Under the pieces are notes generated by a model. It was not told the DNA's origin, did not search any database, and was given only the letters and a program-made list of their open reading frames with translations. From NCBI RefSeq assembly GCF_900113685.1, contig NZ_FOQG01000012.1:90179-154178 (forward strand): a DNA stretch of 64,000 nucleotides. Direction: 5' to 3'. Made by a program: the position numbers and the translations under genes. The stretch is from Nocardioides psychrotolerans. Lineage in GTDB: Bacteria; Actinomycetota; Actinomycetes; Propionibacteriales; Nocardioidaceae. Below are positions 13,503 to 22,102 of this stretch, one piece after another; the first letter of the stretch is position 1; the number at the start of each line of letters is the position of its first letter.

Positions 13503-13957
13503 GGCGTCCCGTCGTCGAGATCCTCCTGGTCGCCCTCGGGACCGTCCTCCTGGGCGGCCTCTCGGCGTGTGGTGAGGGCGACCGCTTCGAGGGCTACTGC
13601 GCGGAGGTCGAGGAGCAGCAGGAGCCCCTCAGCGAGGCGTTCGCCGGGGGCGGTCCGACTGCCCTGATCGAGGCGCTGCCGAGCTTCCGGGCGCTGCAGG
13701 AGAAGTCGCCCGACGACATCTCTGACGAGTGGGGGCTGCTCGTGGGTCGCATCGAGACGCTGGTCGAGGCGCTGGACGCAGCCGGGGTCGACGCGGCGTC
13801 GTACGACCGCGACGACCCGCCGGAAGGGCTGTCCACCGACGAGAAGACCGTCATCGACGCGGCGGCGGGGGAGCTGGCGACACCCGCCACGGCGGCGGCC
13901 CTGGAGGGCGTCCAGCAGCAGGCTCGCGACGTCTGCAAGGCACCCCTGAGCTTCTGA
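13499..13957 (+). CDS. Putative lipoprotein of unknown function
   Basis: 152 residues. Signal peptide with a hydrophobic core (VEILLVALGTVLLGGL) and a lipobox LSAC, giving Cys24 as the lipidation site. The mature part is acidic and helical (EEQQEPLSEAF, ALEGVQQQARDVCK) with two further cysteines that could form a disulfide. I recognise no family; similar small lipoproteins sit next to pyrF or mihF in related genomes. Its ATG overlaps the pyrF stop (ATGA), so it is the last gene of the pyr operon. Confidence 0.8.
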   Translation: MRRPVVEILLVALGTVLLGGLSACGEGDRFEGYCAEVEEQQEPLSEAFAGGGPTALIEALPSFRALQEKSPDDISDEWGLLVGRIETLVEALDAAGVDAASYDRDDPPEGLSTDEKTVIDAAAGELATPATAAALEGVQQQARDVCKAPLSF

Positions 13958-14024
13958 CCGTGACGCGCGATGCCTGCGCCGACTGGGGAAACCAGCCGAA
14001 CTGGAACAGGTTCTCGTCGCGCAA

Positions 14025-14054
14025 TTGCCGCTCCGTCGGGGTTCTGACTAGATT
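14025..14054 (+). promoter_or_regulatory. Promoter upstream of mihF
   Basis: -35 TTGCCG (14025-14030), 18-bp spacer, -10 TAGATT (14049-14054). It would start a transcript about 50 nt before mihF, independent of the pyr operon. Confidence 0.6.
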
Positions 14055-14109
14055 GACCCCTCAGCGGCGCTGCTCCCGCCGCACTGACGACCGAGAAGGA
14101 CCGTTCCTC

Positions 14110-14430
14110 GTGGCTCTGCCCCACCTGACTCCCGAACAACGCCAAGCTGCGCTCGACAAGGCTGCCGCCTCCCGCCGCGAGCGGGCCGAGGTCAAGAACC
14201 GCCTCAAGAATTCCGGTGCCTCGATCACCGACGTGCTGCGCCAGGGCGAGACCAACGAGGTCATCGGCAAGATGCGCGTCGTCGACCTGCTCCAATCGAT
14301 GCCCGGTCTGGGCAAGGTCCGTGCCCGCCAGACCATGGAGCGCCTCGGCATCGCCGAGAGCCGCCGGGTCCGCGGGCTCGGCACCAAGCAGGTCGCCGCC
14401 CTGCAGCGCGAGTTCGCCCCGGGTGAGTGA
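14110..14430 (+). CDS. mihF: Integration host factor, actinobacterial type (mIHF)
   Basis: 106 residues matching the actinobacterial nucleoid protein mIHF/sIHF. A basic helical N terminus ([19 protein letters not shown]) is followed by a helix-hairpin-helix-like DNA-binding core ([20 protein letters not shown]) and the conserved [14 protein letters not shown]. It is unrelated to proteobacterial IHF alpha/beta; it bends DNA and affects topology and phage integration in mycobacteria. The GTG at 14110 follows AAGGA. The gene directly precedes gmk, the standard order in actinobacteria, and overlaps it by 8 bp. Confidence 0.93.
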   Translation: MALPHLTPEQRQAALDKAAASRRERAEVKNRLKNSGASITDVLRQGETNEVIGKMRVVDLLQSMPGLGKVRARQTMERLGIAESRRVRGLGTKQVAALQREFAPGE

Positions 14431-15022
14431 CACCGCGCACGCGACCCGTCCCACCAGGCTAGTCGTCCTGGCCGGTCCCACCGCCGTCGGCAAGGGGACC
14501 GTCGCCGCAACGATCAGGGAGCACCACCCCGAGGTCTGGATCTCCATCTCGGCGACCACCCGCGCGGCTCGGCGCGGCGAGGTCGACGGCGTGCACTACT
14601 GGTTCGTGTCCGACGAGGAGTTCGACCGGCTCGTGGCCGAGGGTGAGCTGTTGGAGTGGGCGGTGGTCCACAAGGCGGCTCGCTACGGCACGCCGCGTCG
14701 CCCCGTCGAGGACGCGCTGGCCGCCGGCCGCCCAGCGATGCTCGAGATCGACCTGCAGGGGGCGCGGCAGGTCCGCGAGACCATGCCAGGGGCCTTGTTC
14801 GTCTTCCTCAAGCCGCCGTCCTGGGACGAGCTGGTGCGCCGACTGGTCGGTCGGGGGACCGAGACGGAGGAGGAGCGGGAGCGTCGGCTGGACACCGCGC
14901 GGCACGAGCTGGCCGCGGAGGCGGAGTTCGACGTCACCATCGTCAACCACGAAGTTCACGCTGCGGCCGATGAGTTGGTAGCCTGGATGGTGCTCGACTC
15001 CGAGCAGCATCCCCATCAGTAG
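14423..15022 (+). CDS. gmk: Guanylate kinase
   Basis: 199 residues. P-loop [12 protein letters not shown] (residues about 14-25), GMP-binding [20 protein letters not shown], and the lid region ([13 protein letters not shown]). It converts GMP to GDP. The C-terminal part ([20 protein letters not shown]) is typical. The GTG at 14423 lies inside the end of mihF and gives a short N-terminal tail before the first strand, as in other actinobacteria. Confidence 0.94.
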   Translation: MSDTAHATRPTRLVVLAGPTAVGKGTVAATIREHHPEVWISISATTRAARRGEVDGVHYWFVSDEEFDRLVAEGELLEWAVVHKAARYGTPRRPVEDALAAGRPAMLEIDLQGARQVRETMPGALFVFLKPPSWDELVRRLVGRGTETEEERERRLDTARHELAAEAEFDVTIVNHEVHAAADELVAWMVLDSEQHPHQ

Positions 15023-15057
15023 TCATTTCCAGCCAACCGACTTGTGAGGCTTCACGC

Positions 15058-15390
15058 GTGTCTGCCCCCAACATCGACGCTCAGGGTGTCACCAACCCCT
15101 CGATCGATGACCTGCTCACCAAGACCGACAGCAAGTACAAGCTGGTCCTCTACAGCGCCAAGCGCGCCCGCCAGATCAACGCCTACTACTCCCAGCTGGG
15201 CGAAGGCCTGCTCGAGTACGTCGGTCCCCTCGTGGACACCCATGTCCAGGAGAAGCCCCTCTCCATCGCGCTGCGCGAGATCAACGAGGACCTGCTGACC
15301 TGCGAGGACGTCGACCCCGCGGAGCTCGCCGCCGAGGAGGCCGCTGCCAAGCAGGCCGCCATCGACGCCTCCTTCACGTCGCACGAGTGA
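15058..15390 (+). CDS. rpoZ: RNA polymerase omega subunit
   Basis: 110 residues. The omega signature is clear: [31 protein letters not shown] and [15 protein letters not shown]. The C terminus is an alanine/glutamate-rich tail. Omega helps fold and assemble beta-prime. The GTG at 15058 gives the usual start. It lies 35 bp after gmk, so the two are cotranscribed, and a strong hairpin follows 23 bp after its stop. Confidence 0.95.
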   Translation: MSAPNIDAQGVTNPSIDDLLTKTDSKYKLVLYSAKRARQINAYYSQLGEGLLEYVGPLVDTHVQEKPLSIALREINEDLLTCEDVDPAELAAEEAAAKQAAIDASFTSHE

Positions 15391-15412
15391 TCCGCTGACC
15401 ACCAGCGACTCT

Positions 15413-15449
15413 CACGTGGCCGTGTCCCCGACGGGGACACAGCCACGTG
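15413..15449 (+). terminator. Stable hairpin spanning the rpoZ-coaBC junction and the coaBC start codon
   Basis: The arms CACGTGGCCGTGTCCCC (15413-15429) and GGGGACACAGCCACGTG (15433-15449) pair at 16 of 17 positions around a 3-nt loop. No T tract follows. Both candidate coaBC start codons (GTG 15416 and 15422) are inside the 5' arm, so it could act as a terminator for rpoZ or as a brake on coaBC translation. Confidence 0.55.
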
Positions 15450-16657
15450 TCGTCCTGGGAGTCGGCGGCGGCATCGCGGCCTACAAGGCCTGCGATCTGT
15501 TGCGCCGCTTCACCGAGTCCGGCCACGACGTCACGGTGACGCCGACGGCCGCGGCCCTGAAGTTCGTCGGTGCCCCGACCTGGGCAGCACTCTCGGGCAA
15601 GCCGGTCTCCGCCTCGGTCTGGGACGACGTCCACCAGGTCCCCCACGTGCGCATCGGGCAGACCGCCGACCTGGTCGTGGTCGCCCCGGCGACGGCCGAC
15701 CTGCTGGCCAAGGCCGCTCACGGCCTCGCCGATGACCTGCTCACCACCACCCTGCTGACGGCCCGCTGCCCGGTCGTCTTCGCCCCGGCGATGCACACCG
15801 AGATGTGGGAGCACCCCGCCACCCAGGCCAACGTCGCCACGCTGCGCGCCCGCGGCGCTCTGGTGATCGAACCCGCCGAAGGACGCCTCACCGGCAAGGA
15901 CACCGGCAAGGGCCGCCTGCCCGAGCCCGGCGAGATCTTCGCGGTGTGTGTCGACGTGCTCGCCCGCGGCTCCGCCGCCTCGCACCAGGACCTCGCGGGT
16001 CGCCGCGTCGTGGTCTCCGCCGGTGGCACCCGTGAACACCTCGACCCGGTCCGCTTCCTCGGCAACCGTTCCTCAGGCCTCCAGGGCTATGCGCTGGCCC
16101 GCGCGGCGGTCGCCCGTGGCGCCGAGGTGACCCTGGTGGCCGCCAACGTCGCCCTGCCTGACCCGGCCGGCGTCAAGGTCGTGCGCGTCGAGACGACCGC
16201 CGAGCTGCACGCCGAGGTCGTCGCGGCCGCCTCCGGTGCCGACGCGGTGGTGATGGCCGCAGCCCCTGCCGACTTCCGGCCGGCGGGCGTGAGCGGAGCG
16301 AAGATCAAGAAGGCCGAGGACGGCTCTGCACCCAGCATCGAGCTGGTGCAGAACGCCGACATCCTCCACGAGATCTCCCACGACCGGAGCCGCCCTGACG
16401 CGGTGATCGTCGGCTTCGCCGCCGAGACCGGCGACGCCACCGGCACCGTGCTCGAGCTCGCCACCGCCAAGCTTGCCCGCAAGGGCTGCGACCTGCTCGT
16501 CGTCAACGACGTCAGCGGGGGAGCGGTCTTCGGCAGCTCCGACAACGAGGCGGTGATCCTGGCCGCCGACGGTGAGGTGACCGACGTACCCCGTGGGTCG
16601 AAGACGACCGTCGCCCACGTGATCTGGGACCACGTGGCCCGCCGATTCGGTGCGTGA
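15416..16657 (+). CDS. coaBC: Bifunctional phosphopantothenoylcysteine decarboxylase / phosphopantothenate-cysteine ligase
   Basis: 413 residues. The N-terminal CoaC flavoprotein domain (VVLGVGGGIAAYKACDLLRR; active-site region APAMHTEMWEHPATQAN) decarboxylates 4'-phosphopantothenoylcysteine. The C-terminal CoaB domain (residues about 190-400, VSAGGTREHLDPVRFLGN, MAAAPADFRPAG) ligates cysteine with CTP. This is the CoA pathway. The GTG at 15416 or 15422 is the start; both lie in a hairpin. The position between rpoZ and metK is the normal actinobacterial order. Confidence 0.94.
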   Translation: MAVSPTGTQPRVVLGVGGGIAAYKACDLLRRFTESGHDVTVTPTAAALKFVGAPTWAALSGKPVSASVWDDVHQVPHVRIGQTADLVVVAPATADLLAKAAHGLADDLLTTTLLTARCPVVFAPAMHTEMWEHPATQANVATLRARGALVIEPAEGRLTGKDTGKGRLPEPGEIFAVCVDVLARGSAASHQDLAGRRVVVSAGGTREHLDPVRFLGNRSSGLQGYALARAAVARGAEVTLVAANVALPDPAGVKVVRVETTAELHAEVVAAASGADAVVMAAAPADFRPAGVSGAKIKKAEDGSAPSIELVQNADILHEISHDRSRPDAVIVGFAAETGDATGTVLELATAKLARKGCDLLVVNDVSGGAVFGSSDNEAVILAADGEVTDVPRGSKTTVAHVIWDHVARRFGA

Positions 16658-16672
16658 GACGGGCATCTTGCA

Positions 16673-16686
16673 TGCTGGCACCAGCA
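16673..16686. repeat. Small perfect inverted repeat upstream of metK
   Basis: TGCTGG-CA-CCAGCA, 36 bp before the metK start. It could be an operator half-site pair or part of the coaBC 3' end; there is no further support. Confidence 0.25.
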
Positions 16687-16721
16687 AATACCCTTGACCG
16701 GGTCGAGTTCACCTAACGGGA

Positions 16722-17921
16722 GTGAGTAACGCTGTGGTGGGACGTCTTTTCACGTCGGAGTCCGTGACCGAGGGTCACCCCGACAAGATCGCTGACCAGA
16801 TCAGCGACTCCGTGCTCGACGCGATGCTCGAGCAGGACCCGCACAGCCGGGTCGCCGTCGAGACGCTGCTGACCACCGGCCTCGTCGTCGTGGCCGGAGA
16901 AGTCACCACGACCGGTTACGTCGACATCAAGGCCAAGGTCCGCCAGCGGATCCTCGACATCGGCTACGACTCCTCCGAGAAGGGCTTCGACGGCCACTCC
17001 TGTGGCGTCATGGTCGCCATCGGTGGCCAGTCCGGCGACATCGCGCAGGGCGTCGACACCGGTCACGAGAGCCGCACCGGCTCCGTGGACGCGATGGACA
17101 AGCAGGGTGCGGGCGACCAGGGCCTGATGTTTGGCTACGCCTGTGACGACACCGACGTGCTGATGCCGCTGCCGATCGTGATCGCCCAGCGCCTTGCCGA
17201 GCGCCTCTCCGCGGTCCGCAAGGACGGCACGATGCCCTACCTGCGTCCCGACGGGAAGACCCAGGTCACGATCGAGTACGACGCCGACAACACCCCCGTG
17301 CGCGTCGACACCGTCGTGCTCTCCTCGCAGCACGCCGAGGAGGTCGAGCTCGACACCCTCCAGGCCGACGTCAAGAAGCACGTCATCGACCACGTGCTCG
17401 AGAGCATCGACTTCCCCTCCGAGGGCTACCGTCTGCTGGTCAACCCGACCGGTCGCTTCGTCGTCGGCGGCCCCATGGGTGACGCCGGCCTGACCGGTCG
17501 CAAGATCATCGTCGACACCTACGGCGGCATGGCCCGTCACGGTGGCGGCGCCTTCTCCGGCAAGGACCCCTCCAAGGTCGACCGCTCGGCTGCCTACGCC
17601 ATGCGCTGGGTCGCCAAGAACGTCGTCGCCGCCGGCCTGGCCCGTCGCTGCGAGGCCCAGGTCGCCTACGCCATCGGCAAGGCGCAGCCTGTCGGGGTCT
17701 TCATCGAGACCTTCGGCACCGGCACCGTCCCGGACGAGAAGATCCAGGAGGCCGTGCTCGCCGTCTTCGACCTGCGCCCCGCCGCGATCATCCGCGACCT
17801 CGACCTGCTCCGCCCGATCTACACCAAGACTGCGGCGTACGGCCACTTCGGCCGCGAGCTCCCCGAGTTCACCTGGGAGCGCACCGATCGCGCCGACGCC
17901 CTCACGGCCGCTGTGGAGTGA
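16722..17921 (+). CDS. metK: S-adenosylmethionine synthetase
   Basis: 399 residues. All three family signatures are visible: [15 protein letters not shown] at the N terminus, [12 protein letters not shown] (methionine/ATP site), and the glycine-rich [19 protein letters not shown]. It makes S-adenosylmethionine from methionine and ATP. The GTG at 16722 is within AGTGAG, preceded by AACGGGAG as a ribosome binding site. A perfect terminator hairpin follows about 75 bp after the stop. No SAM riboswitch is recognisable in the 64-bp upstream gap. Confidence 0.97.
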   Translation: MSNAVVGRLFTSESVTEGHPDKIADQISDSVLDAMLEQDPHSRVAVETLLTTGLVVVAGEVTTTGYVDIKAKVRQRILDIGYDSSEKGFDGHSCGVMVAIGGQSGDIAQGVDTGHESRTGSVDAMDKQGAGDQGLMFGYACDDTDVLMPLPIVIAQRLAERLSAVRKDGTMPYLRPDGKTQVTIEYDADNTPVRVDTVVLSSQHAEEVELDTLQADVKKHVIDHVLESIDFPSEGYRLLVNPTGRFVVGGPMGDAGLTGRKIIVDTYGGMARHGGGAFSGKDPSKVDRSAAYAMRWVAKNVVAAGLARRCEAQVAYAIGKAQPVGVFIETFGTGTVPDEKIQEAVLAVFDLRPAAIIRDLDLLRPIYTKTAAYGHFGRELPEFTWERTDRADALTAAVE

Positions 17922-17994
17922 CTTCGTCACTCGATGGGGAGCACTCGCTTCGCTCGTACTCCCGGGCCGGCTAAGGCACCTCGCACCACACGTT

Positions 17995-18026
17995 CGGCCC
18001 GACCGCGGGAGACCGCGGTCGGGCCG
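17995..18026 (+). terminator. Rho-independent-like terminator after metK
   Basis: A perfect 14-bp stem, CGGCCCGACCGCGG / CCGCGGTCGGGCCG, with a GAGA loop (18009-18012), followed by TTCG. The other bases between metK and priA (17922-18120) hold GC-rich, low-complexity sequence (CTCGCTTCGCTCGT) with no gene. Confidence 0.75.
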
Positions 18027-18120
18027 TTCGCCGTTCGAGACCGCCCTCGGCGGTCGAGCCGAGCCGAAGCCCGAGGACAGGGCGTACGACGACGTCGGCG
18101 CGCGCTGGTAGACATCTGCC

Positions 18121-20157
18121 ATGACCGGACCGGAGGAGCAGCCAGAGCTGGTCCCCGGCATGGTCCGGGCGACGGTGAGGGCATCCCAGGCCAAGGCGCG
18201 CGCGACCAAGGAGCGCCAGGCGGCGCAGGCCGCGGTGGCCACGCACGACCCGGTCGCCCGGGTGCTGGTCGACGTGCCGTTGGCCCATCTCGACCGCACC
18301 TTCGACTACGCCGTGCCGGAGGCGATGGACGCCGGGGTGCGACCGGGCGTGCGGGTCAAGGTGCGCTTCGCCGGGCAGGACCTCGACGGCTACGTCGTCG
18401 AGCGCGCCGCCACGTCCGACCACCCGGGCACGCTCGCCCCGCTGCGCCGCCTGGTGAGCGACGAGCCGGTGCTCAGCCCGGCGATCGTCGCCCTCGCCGA
18501 CGACCTCGCCGAGCGCTACGCCGGCACGCGATCCGACGTGCTGCGCCTGGCCGTCCCCCCACGCCACGCCACCACCGAGAAGGAGCCGTCCACGCCGGCG
18601 CCGCCGCTGGGGTCGTTGCCTCCGGCACCGCCCGGCTGGGGCGACCACCCCCAGGCCGCCGCCTTCCTGACGCACCTGCGCGCCGGTGGGGCCCCGCGAG
18701 CCGTGTGGGGCGCTGCGCCGGGCGCCGACTGGCCGGCCCTGGTCGCCCACGCCGCGGCAGAGACCTACGCCGGCGCGCGGGGAGTCCTGGTCTGCGTCCC
18801 TGACGGCAAGGACGTCGCGCGCCTCGACCGCGCGCTCACCGAGCGCCTCGGCCCGGGCCATCACGTGGCGCTGACCGCGGGGCGCGGACCGGCGGCGCGC
18901 TACCGCGAGTTCCTGGCGATCAGCCGGGGTGCTCGCCGCATCGTCGTCGGCACCCGCGGGGCTGCCTTCGCACCCGTGCACGACCTCGGCCTGATCGTGC
19001 TCTGGGACGACGGCGACGACCTGCACGCCGAGCCGCGCGCGCCCTACCCCCATGTCCGGGAGACGCTTCTCCTGCGCGCGGAGCGGGAGGGAGCAGCAGT
19101 CCTCGTCGGCGGGTTCGCCCGCAGCGTCGAGTCCGCCTACCTGCTCCGCTCGGGCTGGGCGCACGAGCTGGCCCCGGCCCGCGACGCGTTGCGTCGGGCC
19201 GTCACCGTGACCGTCGCGGGTGCGACCGAGTGGGAGCTCGAGCGCGACCCGGGCGCGCGCTCCAGCAGGATGCCCCGACAGGTGCACGAGGTGATCGGCC
19301 GCGCCCTCGAGCAGGGACCGGTGCTCGTGCAGACCCCGCGCCTGGGCTACGTCACCGCGCTGGCCTGTGAGCGCTGCCGCACGCCCGCGCGCTGCACGGC
19401 CTGCCAGGGCCCGCTCGTGCTGAGCGGGCCCAGCCAGCCACCGGCCTGTCGGTGGTGCGGCACCACCGACCCGGCGTGGTCGTGCGGGGAGTGCGGTCAT
19501 CGCGGCCTACGCGCCCCGGTGCTCGGCGACGCCCGCACCGCCGAGGAGCTGGGCCGTGCCTTCCCGGGATCCCGTGTGCTGGTCTCCTCGGGGGAGCGGG
19601 TGCTGGCCGAGGTCGATGACAGCCGCGCCATCGTGGTGGCCACCCCGGGTGCCGAGCCCGTCGCCCCCCACGGCTACGCCGCCGTCGTCCTGCTCGACAC
19701 CTGGCTGCTCCTGGGCCGCACCGACCTGCGCACCGACGAGGAGGCCCTCCGGCGCTGGTGCAACGCGGTCTCCCTCGTCCGGCCCGGGGGACAGGCCGTG
19801 GTCGTCGGGGACCCGGCCCACGCTGCCCTGCAGGCGTTGGTGCGCTGGGACCCGGGCGGCTTCGCCGAGCGGGAGTCGACCCAGCGGCAGGAGGCCCACC
19901 TCCCACCGGCCTCGCGGCTCGCCACGATCATCGGGGAGCCCGGTGCGGTCGACGACGCGGTCACCCTGCTGGCGGCCCCGGAGGCAGCCGAGGTGCTGGG
20001 CCCGGTCGACCTCGGCGACGACGAGTGCCGCGTCGTCATCCGCGTCCCGCGGGCCCAGGGACCTGCGTTGTCCGCAGCGCTGCGAGAGCTGCAGCGCGTC
20101 CGGTCGGCCCGCAAGCTCGACGCGGTCCGCATCCAGGTCGACCCCGTCAGCCTCTAG
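18121..20157 (+). CDS. priA: Primosomal protein N' (PriA) homologue without helicase motifs
   Basis: 678 residues. The N-terminal DNA-binding domain (VARVLVDVPLAHLDRTFDYA, GVRVKVRFAGQDLDGYV) and the zinc-cysteine cluster (CERCRTPARCTACQ, CRWCGTTDPAWSCGECGHRG, residues about 417-461) are kept. The helicase core is degenerate: where E. coli has the Walker A GSGKT there is WGAAPGADWPALVA, and no DEAH motif is seen. This matches actinobacterial PriA, which is noted to lack detectable helicase domains. A role in replication restart as a DNA-binding scaffold is inferred. It lies upstream of def-fmt, the usual order. Confidence 0.9.
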   Translation: MTGPEEQPELVPGMVRATVRASQAKARATKERQAAQAAVATHDPVARVLVDVPLAHLDRTFDYAVPEAMDAGVRPGVRVKVRFAGQDLDGYVVERAATSDHPGTLAPLRRLVSDEPVLSPAIVALADDLAERYAGTRSDVLRLAVPPRHATTEKEPSTPAPPLGSLPPAPPGWGDHPQAAAFLTHLRAGGAPRAVWGAAPGADWPALVAHAAAETYAGARGVLVCVPDGKDVARLDRALTERLGPGHHVALTAGRGPAARYREFLAISRGARRIVVGTRGAAFAPVHDLGLIVLWDDGDDLHAEPRAPYPHVRETLLLRAEREGAAVLVGGFARSVESAYLLRSGWAHELAPARDALRRAVTVTVAGATEWELERDPGARSSRMPRQVHEVIGRALEQGPVLVQTPRLGYVTALACERCRTPARCTACQGPLVLSGPSQPPACRWCGTTDPAWSCGECGHRGLRAPVLGDARTAEELGRAFPGSRVLVSSGERVLAEVDDSRAIVVATPGAEPVAPHGYAAVVLLDTWLLLGRTDLRTDEEALRRWCNAVSLVRPGGQAVVVGDPAHAALQALVRWDPGGFAERESTQRQEAHLPPASRLATIIGEPGAVDDAVTLLAAPEAAEVLGPVDLGDDECRVVIRVPRAQGPALSAALRELQRVRSARKLDAVRIQVDPVSL

Positions 20158-20170
20158 ACCATCGGCTCCC

Positions 20171-20176
20171 TAGACT
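20171..20176 (+). promoter_or_regulatory. Candidate -10 element (TAGACT) for def
   Basis: TANNNT hexamer ending 6 nt before the def ATG at 20183; no Shine-Dalgarno between, so a leaderless start is likely. Confidence 0.5.
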
Positions 20177-20182
20177 GGTTCC

Positions 20183-20728
20183 ATGCCCATCCAGCCGATC
20201 CGTCTCTTCGGCGACCCCGTGCTGCGCAAGCCCGCGCTCGAGGTCGTCGACTTCGACAAGGAGCTGCGCAAGCTGGTCGAGGACCTCACCGACACCATGC
20301 TCGACGCCCCCGGCGCGGGCCTCGCCGCGCCCCAGATCGGGGTCGGGCTGCGCGCCTTCACCTGGTACGTCGACGGCGAGGTCGGCCACCTGATCAACCC
20401 GCGCCTCGAGCTGTCGGCCGAGCTCCAGGACGGCCTCGAGGGCTGCCTGTCCCTCCCCGAGCTCACCTACGAGTGCCAGCGGGCGATGTCGCTCGTGGCC
20501 CACGGTTTCGACATGCACGGGGAGCCGGTGACCATCCAGGGCTCCGACCTGCTCGCCCGCGCCATCCAGCACGAGACCGACCACCTCGACGGGGTGCTCT
20601 TCATCGACCGCCTCGACACCGCTACCCGCAAGGCGGCGATGAAGGAGATCCGCGAGTCGGAGTGGTTCGGCCTCGAGCGGCCTGCCGTCAAGCTCAGCCC
20701 CCACGCCACCCGAGGTCTCGGGATCTGA
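20183..20728 (+). CDS. def: Peptide deformylase
   Basis: 181 residues. All three deformylase motifs are present: GAGLAAPQI (motif 1), EGCLSLPE (motif 2, metal Cys) and QHETDHLDG (motif 3, two metal His and catalytic Glu). It removes the formyl group from nascent proteins, working against the product of fmt, which follows with a 1-base overlap (TGATG). The C terminus ends [11 protein letters not shown] without a long tail. Confidence 0.96.
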   Translation: MPIQPIRLFGDPVLRKPALEVVDFDKELRKLVEDLTDTMLDAPGAGLAAPQIGVGLRAFTWYVDGEVGHLINPRLELSAELQDGLEGCLSLPELTYECQRAMSLVAHGFDMHGEPVTIQGSDLLARAIQHETDHLDGVLFIDRLDTATRKAAMKEIRESEWFGLERPAVKLSPHATRGLGI

Positions 20729-21654
20729 TGCGCCTCGTCTTCGCCGGCACCCCTGACGTCGCCCTGCCCGCTCTCGACGCCCTCCTGGCCTCCGACCACG
20801 AGGTCGTCGGTGTCGTCACCCGGCCCGACGCGCCGTCCGGTCGGGGCCGCAAGCTGGTCGCCAGCCCCGTCGCCCAGCGCGCCGAGGAGCTCGGGCTGCC
20901 GGTCCTCAGGCCGACCCACCCGCGTGAGCCTGACTTCCAGGCCGAGCTGCGCGCGCTCGAGCCCGACTGCTGCCCGGTGGTGGCCTATGGCGCCCTGCTG
21001 CCCCAGTCGGCCCTCGACATCGCGCCGCTCGGCTGGGTCAACCTGCACTTCTCGTGCCTGCCCGCCTGGCGCGGCGCTGCCCCTGTCCAGCACTCGATCT
21101 GGGCCGGGGACGAGGTCACCGGTGCGACGACGTTCCGGATCGTCAAGGAGCTGGACGCAGGGCCGACGTTCGGGGTCATGACCGAGCGCATCCGCGACGA
21201 CGACACGGCCGGCGACCTACTGGCCCGGCTCGCCGAGGGCGGCGCCGGCCTCTTGGTCGCCACCATCGATGGCCTGGCCGACGGCTCGATCCAGGCCCGC
21301 GAGCAGCAGGACGAGGGCGTCTCGTTCGCCCCCAAGATCAACGTCGACGACGCCCGCATCGACTGGGCCATGGCCGGCCACCTCATCGACCGCCAGGTCC
21401 GGGCGTGCACGCCGGCCCCCGGCGCCTGGTCGCTCTTCGAGGGTGAGCGCATCAAGATCGGCCGGGTCACGGTCGTCGACGAGCAGGTGCCGGTCGGCGT
21501 CATCGACGTCCGCAAGAACCACGTCCTGGTCGGCACCGGCACCTACGCCGTGCTGCTCGGGGAGGTCAAGGCCTTCGGCAAGAAGCAGATGGCGGCGGCC
21601 GACTGGGCCCGCGGGGCGCGTCTCGAGTCGGGCACCAGGCTAGGTGTTGCGTGA
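20728..21654 (+). CDS. fmt: Methionyl-tRNA formyltransferase
   Basis: 308 residues. The N-terminal formyl-transferase domain starts [20 protein letters not shown]; the catalytic Asn/His are in [19 protein letters not shown] and the Asp in [11 protein letters not shown]. The C-terminal OB-like domain (from about residue 210, [15 protein letters not shown]) binds tRNA. It formylates initiator Met-tRNA with 10-formyl-THF. The loop usually SLLPxxRGAAP reads [11 protein letters not shown] here, a mild change. The start at 20728 overlaps the def stop. Confidence 0.96.
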   Translation: MRLVFAGTPDVALPALDALLASDHEVVGVVTRPDAPSGRGRKLVASPVAQRAEELGLPVLRPTHPREPDFQAELRALEPDCCPVVAYGALLPQSALDIAPLGWVNLHFSCLPAWRGAAPVQHSIWAGDEVTGATTFRIVKELDAGPTFGVMTERIRDDDTAGDLLARLAEGGAGLLVATIDGLADGSIQAREQQDEGVSFAPKINVDDARIDWAMAGHLIDRQVRACTPAPGAWSLFEGERIKIGRVTVVDEQVPVGVIDVRKNHVLVGTGTYAVLLGEVKAFGKKQMAAADWARGARLESGTRLGVA

Positions 21655-21675
21655 CCGCGGTGTCACGGGTTCGCC

Positions 21676-21681
21676 TAGGTT
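21676..21681 (+). promoter_or_regulatory. Candidate -10 element (TAGGTT) for the yjbR-rsmB-polymerase transcript
   Basis: Seven nt separate this TANNNT hexamer from the ATG at 21689, suggesting a leaderless transcript starting at the MmcQ/YjbR gene. Confidence 0.5.
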
Positions 21682-21688
21682 GTCGATC

Positions 21689-22102
21689 ATGAGCCGCCCG
21701 GCGACCCCCGACGACATCGCCGAGATCTGTCTCGCCCTGCCCGAGGTCGAGCTCGGCACCTCCTGGGGCGACCGGCCGACCTACCAGGTCCCGCGCGGCG
21801 ACAAGGGCAAGGGCTTCCTGCTCTACCGGGCCCCGGGCAAGACCGCGATCGACCCCGAGACCGGTGAGCCCTACGACGATCTCCTGGTCATCACCACGCC
21901 CACCGAGGCCGAGAAGCAGGCGCTGGTCGACGACCCCGACCTGCCGTTCTTCACCATCGACCACTTCCGCGGCTACCCCGCCGTTCTGGTGCAGCTGTCG
22001 CGGCTCGGCGAGATCAGCCGCGAGGAGCTCGCCGAGATCATCACCGACGCCTGGGCGTCCAAGGCACCCAAGCGCCTCGTCCGGGAGCTCCTCGGTGGCT
22101 GA
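21689..22102 (+). CDS. MmcQ/YjbR family protein
   Basis: 137 residues. The YjbR fold (cyanophage-type DNA-binding 'double wing' family) is recognised from ICLALPEVELGTSWGDRPTY, GKGFLLYR and DDLLVITTPTEAEKQALV. The function is not established; family members are small, soluble proteins. The ATG at 21689 is chosen over the GTG at 21644 (inside fmt) because a -10-like TAGGTT lies 7 nt upstream. It overlaps rsmB by 8 bp. Confidence 0.85.
   Translation: MSRPATPDDIAEICLALPEVELGTSWGDRPTYQVPRGDKGKGFLLYRAPGKTAIDPETGEPYDDLLVITTPTEAEKQALVDDPDLPFFTIDHFRGYPAVLVQLSRLGEISREELAEIITDAWASKAPKRLVRELLGG

Noticed and set aside
16658..16721. SAM riboswitch before metK
   Set aside because: The gap is only 64 bp and contains no SAM-I, SAM-II or SAM-IV core that I can recognise.
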